Assembly (NCBI RefSeq): GCF_039537505.1 | Contig: NZ_BAABAQ010000004.1 | Coordinates: forward strand, 124,001-188,000 | Source: Streptosporangium oxazolinicum | Lineage (GTDB): Bacteria > Actinomycetota > Actinomycetes > Streptosporangiales > Streptosporangiaceae | DNA: 64,000 nucleotides | Direction of reading: 5' to 3' | Shown: piece after piece, positions 61,087-64,000 of the stretch | Numbering within the stretch: position 1 is the stretch's first letter | How the letters are laid out: each line of letters starts with the position of its first letter | Notes under the pieces: model-generated | What the model saw: only the letters and a program-made list of their open reading frames with translations | What the model was told of the DNA's origin: nothing | The model's database searches: none | Position numbers and translations under genes: made by a program

Positions 61087-61103
61087 TTGCGCTGATTATG
61101 CAA
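61087..61103. promoter_or_regulatory. Nur-like operator in the divergent 60547/61188 promoter region
   Basis: TTGC-GCTGATTAT-GCAA fits TTGC-N9-GCAA exactly. It lies 28 bp upstream of the minus-strand gene and 84 bp upstream of the plus-strand gene, so it could control both. Confidence 0.6.
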
Positions 61104-61187
61104 CAACATCTTTGTCGCAGAGATGCTATTGCCGCCGGGGCGTTCCTGTGCGTGGCTTGGCGCAGGACGACGGAGAGGCGGAGCCCG

Positions 61188-62420
61188 ATGCCGGGACGGC
61201 CTGGGGTGCTGGTGCTCATGGGCTCGGGCGAGACGAGCCCGACGATGGTCGAGGTCCATCGCTCGGTGATCCGCCGGCTGGGTGGTGGAGCGCGAGCCGT
61301 GTTGCTCGACACTCCGTACGCGTTCCAGGAGAACGCGGCCGACATCTCCGCTCGTGCCCGGGGATACTTCGCGCGCAGCGTCGGGGTGGAGGTGGAGGTG
61401 GGCGACGAGGTCGGGGGCGCCGACTGGGTGTTCTCCGGCCCCGGCAGCCCCACCTTCGCCCTTGAGCGGTGGACGGCGACGCACGTCGCCGGTGACCTGC
61501 GTGCCCGCCTCCGGGCGCGGGAGGGAGCGACGGTGCTGGCCTCGGCCGCCGCCTGCACGGCGGGCGTGGCGACGGTGCCGGTGTACGAGATCTACAAGGT
61601 GGGCGCCGCTCCTCACTGGCGGCCGGGCCTGGACCTGCTGGGCGTCCTCGGCCTCACGGTGGCGGTCGTCCCGCACTACGACAACACCGAGGGCGGCACC
61701 CACGACACCCGCTACTGCTATCTGGGCGAGCGGCGGCTGACCCGGATGGAACCCGAACTGCCACCGGGCGCCGCCGTCCTGGGGATCGACGAGCACACCG
61801 CGCTGATCGTCGACCTGGACACCGAGGAGGCGCTGGTGGCCGGCCGGGGCCGCGTGACGATCCGCCGGCCCGGCTCCCAGGCCGTCCTGCCCGCGGGTAC
61901 GACCACGAACCTGGAGGAGATCCGCCGCCTGGCCCGCGGTGAGACGACGGTGAACGGCACACCGCCGGTTATCTCGCCGACACCTCGCCAGGTCAGCCTG
62001 GCAGAGACGACCCGCTCGTGCGAGGAGCGCTTCGCCGCCGCGCTGGCCGGGCACGACGCCGCCGGCGCGGTCCGGGCCGTGCTCGACCTGGAGACCGAGA
62101 TCGCCCGCTGGGGTGCCGACACCGAACAGGACGAGGGTGGTGTCGAGCAGGCCCGGGAGAGCCTGCGACTGCTGATCACGAAGCTGGGCGCCCGCTCGGA
62201 CTCCCCATGTCCGGGGGATCTGGTCGCCTCCCTGGTCGAGTCCGTGCTCGCGCTGCGCGGCGAGTTGCGCCGCCAGGGACGCTACGACCTCGCGGACGCG
62301 CTGCGCACGGCACTGCTGCGCGGCGGGGTGCTGGTCGCGGACACCCCGAACGGCCCTCGCTGGACCCCCACCGGAAGCGACCGGCAACCGATGAGCGGGC
62401 CGCCGAGGACGGGCTTTTGA
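61188..62420 (+). CDS. Peptidase-S51/cyanophycinase-like protein with a CysRS-like C-terminal tail
   Basis: 410 residues from the ATG at 61188, 4 nt after GGCGGAG. Residues about 5-240 resemble the class-I-amidotransferase-like S51 fold: VLVLMGSGETSP, YAFQENAADISARA, VFSGPGSPTFAL, the possible nucleophile in LASAAACTAG, and GIDEHTALIVDL. The C-terminal 160 residues differ: FAAALAGHDAAGAVRAVLDL and LRGELRRQGRYDLADALRTALL ... GVLVADTPNGPRW, matching the C-terminal region of cysteinyl-tRNA synthetases. Whether it hydrolyses peptides, handles an aminoacyl product or binds tRNA is unknown. Its neighbours (def, alaS) are translation-related. Confidence 0.6.
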   Translation: MPGRPGVLVLMGSGETSPTMVEVHRSVIRRLGGGARAVLLDTPYAFQENAADISARARGYFARSVGVEVEVGDEVGGADWVFSGPGSPTFALERWTATHVAGDLRARLRAREGATVLASAAACTAGVATVPVYEIYKVGAAPHWRPGLDLLGVLGLTVAVVPHYDNTEGGTHDTRYCYLGERRLTRMEPELPPGAAVLGIDEHTALIVDLDTEEALVAGRGRVTIRRPGSQAVLPAGTTTNLEEIRRLARGETTVNGTPPVISPTPRQVSLAETTRSCEERFAAALAGHDAAGAVRAVLDLETEIARWGADTEQDEGGVEQARESLRLLITKLGARSDSPCPGDLVASLVESVLALRGELRRQGRYDLADALRTALLRGGVLVADTPNGPRWTPTGSDRQPMSGPPRTGF

Positions 62421-62490
62421 CGCCGGGGCCGACGAAGGCCCGCCTGGCGTCCGTATCCGGTGACGTCGACGCCTCCCCCGAGCACGTCGC

Positions 62491-64000
62491 TCACCGCGGT
62501 GAGCCCGGATCCCGGCCCAGGAGCCGGGCGAGGTGGTCGCCGAACAGCGCGAGGGCTCCGATGTCGCGGGCCTCGGCCAGCGGCAGGTACCGGGCCGCGA
62601 CCGCGAGGTCGCGGCGGATCGCGAGGTTGGCGACCTCCTCCACCTCGCCGCGGGTCGCCGCCGACAGGCCGCCCCGCCAGGAGAAGTCCAGTCGCAGGTA
62701 TCCCGGCCGGTTGTAGGAGCCCGACTGCAGGGCCGCCGGGCCGAGGACCTCGCGCAGCGCCGCGTGCACGACATGCGTGCCCGAGTGGGCCTGGCGGGCG
62801 CCGAGCCGCCACTCGGCGTCCACCGTGGCCGCGACGCGGGCGCCGACGGCCAGCTCGCCGCCGGTGACGCGCACCTGGTGGACGATCAGCCCCTTGACCG
62901 GCCGCTGGACGTCGAGCACCTCGGCGGCGACGCCGGGGCCCCGCAAAGTGCCCGCGTCGCTGTCCTGGCCGCCGGATTCGGCGTAGAAGGGGGTACGGTC
63001 CAGCACGACGAGCACGATCTGTCCTTCGGCCGCGGCGGGAAGCGGCCGCCCGTCGTGGAAGAGGGCCAGTACGCTCGCCTCGGCGGTGAGGCTCTGGTAG
63101 GCGAGCCAGTCGGTGGGGCCGTGGGTGTCGAGCAGGTCGCGGTAGAGGGCGGTGTCGGCGTGACCGCTCTTCTTGGCTTGGGCGTCGCGCTTGGCGCGCT
63201 CGCGCTGCTCGCTCATGAGCTGCCTGAACGCCTCGACGTCCACCTCCAGGCCGCGCTCGGCGGCGATCTCCACGGTCAGGTCGATGGGGAAGCCGTAGGT
63301 GTCGTGAAGCTGGAACGCGGTGGAGCCGGGCAGCCGCGTCGCCGTCTTCCCGAGCTCGCGTTCCAGGACGGTGTTGCCCTGGTTCAAGGTGGCGTCGAAG
63401 GACTCCTCCTCCCCGTAGGCGTAGGAGGCGATGCGGTCGAAGTCGGCGGCCACCTCCGGGTAGGAGGGCGCCATGCAGTCACGCGCCACCGGCAGCAGGT
63501 GGGGCAGCACCGGGCCGCCGTGGCCGAGCAGCCGCACCGAGCGGATCGCCCGGCGCAGGATGCGCCGCAGCACGTAGCCGCGGCCCTCGTTGGCCGGGGT
63601 CACCCCGTCGGCGATCAGCATGAGCGCGGTGCGGACATGGTCGGCCACCACGCGCAGCCGCACGTCGTCCGGGTGGCTCTGAGGGGCGGCGCGGCCCGAG
63701 CGGGCGCCGTGGACGGTGCCGGTCAGCTCGGCCGCGGCGTCCAGGATGGGGCGGGTCTCGTCGATCTCGTACAGGTTGTCGACACCCTGCAGGAGCGTGG
63801 CCATCCGCTCCAGGCCCATACCGGTGTCGATGTTGCGTGAGGGCAGCTCACCCAGGATCGGGTAGTCCTCCTTGCCCGTACCCTCGCCGCGCTCGTACTG
63901 CATGAAGACCAGGTTCCAGAACTCCAGGTAGCGGTCCTCATCGACCTCCGGGCCGCCCTCGGGGCCGTAGGCGGGGCCGCGGTCGTAGTACAGCTCCGAG
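62491..64000 (-). CDS. alaS: Alanyl-tRNA synthetase paralogue, truncated in the editing domain (5' end outside window)
   Basis: 503 residues are visible; the start lies beyond 64000. The catalytic and tRNA-recognition parts are present (LEFWNLVFMQYERG, RNIDTGMGLERMATLLQGVDN, ANEGRGYVLRRILRRAIR, HDTYGFPIDLT). The editing domain has its first zinc motif (HSGTHVVHAALREV), but the protein ends about 17 residues after GALALFGDH. The second zinc motif (S-x-E-L-C-G-G-T-H in normal enzymes) and the C-Ala domain are therefore missing. It probably still charges tRNA-Ala but cannot edit Ser-tRNA and needs no zinc there. It is next to a metal-controlled group, so I infer a metal-sparing or stress paralogue. 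Confidence 0.85.
   Translation of the reverse strand, partial: SELYYDRGPAYGPEGGPEVDEDRYLEFWNLVFMQYERGEGTGKEDYPILGELPSRNIDTGMGLERMATLLQGVDNLYEIDETRPILDAAAELTGTVHGARSGRAAPQSHPDDVRLRVVADHVRTALMLIADGVTPANEGRGYVLRRILRRAIRSVRLLGHGGPVLPHLLPVARDCMAPSYPEVAADFDRIASYAYGEEESFDATLNQGNTVLERELGKTATRLPGSTAFQLHDTYGFPIDLTVEIAAERGLEVDVEAFRQLMSEQRERAKRDAQAKKSGHADTALYRDLLDTHGPTDWLAYQSLTAEASVLALFHDGRPLPAAAEGQIVLVVLDRTPFYAESGGQDSDAGTLRGPGVAAEVLDVQRPVKGLIVHQVRVTGGELAVGARVAATVDAEWRLGARQAHSGTHVVHAALREVLGPAALQSGSYNRPGYLRLDFSWRGGLSAATRGEVEEVANLAIRRDLAVAARYLPLAEARDIGALALFGDHLARLLGRDPGSPR

Overview
The window is high-GC actinobacterial DNA with a strong third-position G+C bias, GTG and TTG starts and many 4-bp ATGA or GTGA stop/start overlaps. 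The order of housekeeping genes (KimA-type permease and two TrkA genes, DUF3159, OB-fold, DUF3710, dut, DUF4193, a CutRS-like two-component pair, hemH, sepH) is the syntenic block I know from Streptomyces and relatives. The mix of families suggests a sporulating filamentous actinomycete, probably order Streptosporangiales. No rRNA, tRNA or CRISPR array was seen.

Positions 1-5890 are accessory DNA: a zinc-knuckle fragment, a phage/ICE-type helix-turn-helix gene, small membrane proteins of lower GC, three secreted or lipid-anchored proteins, the C-terminal end of an IS5-type transposase, a short GntR regulator and two long perfect inverted repeats. Several genes here look truncated, fused to a terminator or frameshifted.

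Positions 5890-50700 are mostly core chromosome. In order: an RNA methyltransferase; potassium uptake (KimA-like permease plus two TrkA regulators); DUF3159/OB-fold/DUF3710/dut/thioesterase/AI-2E genes; valS; otsA; DUF4193; CutRS; an inositol monophosphatase; an S9 peptidase divergent from hemH; a lytic transglycosylase; a lactone oxidase; sepH with a perfect Crp-type site upstream; two bacterial PH-domain genes; a DrrAB-type ABC exporter; a SNF2 helicase with a leftover fragment of its usual SWIM partner; a SulP-carbonic anhydrase fusion; an epimerase; a VOC protein; and a PCMT-like methyltransferase of the lanthipeptide FxLD type with a rare TTA codon.

Positions 50700-64000 form a metal-homeostasis island. 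A minus-strand operon encodes a lipoprotein binding protein, a FecCD permease, an ATPase and two exporter-fold ABC half-transporters. It faces a Fur-family regulator, an Fe/Mn superoxide dismutase and an acetyltransferase. Next come a peptide deformylase paralogue, an unknown protein, a peptidase-S51-like protein with a CysRS-like tail, and an AlaRS paralogue that ends just before the Zn-binding C-x-G-T-H motif. Copies of a TTGC-N9-GCA(A/T/G) dyad, close to the Streptomyces Nur box, lie upstream of the uptake operon, the regulator, sodF, def and the divergent 60547/61188 pair. The working model is one metal-responsive regulon that joins metal uptake, an alternative SOD and backup or metal-sparing translation enzymes. 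This is the most interesting feature of the window.
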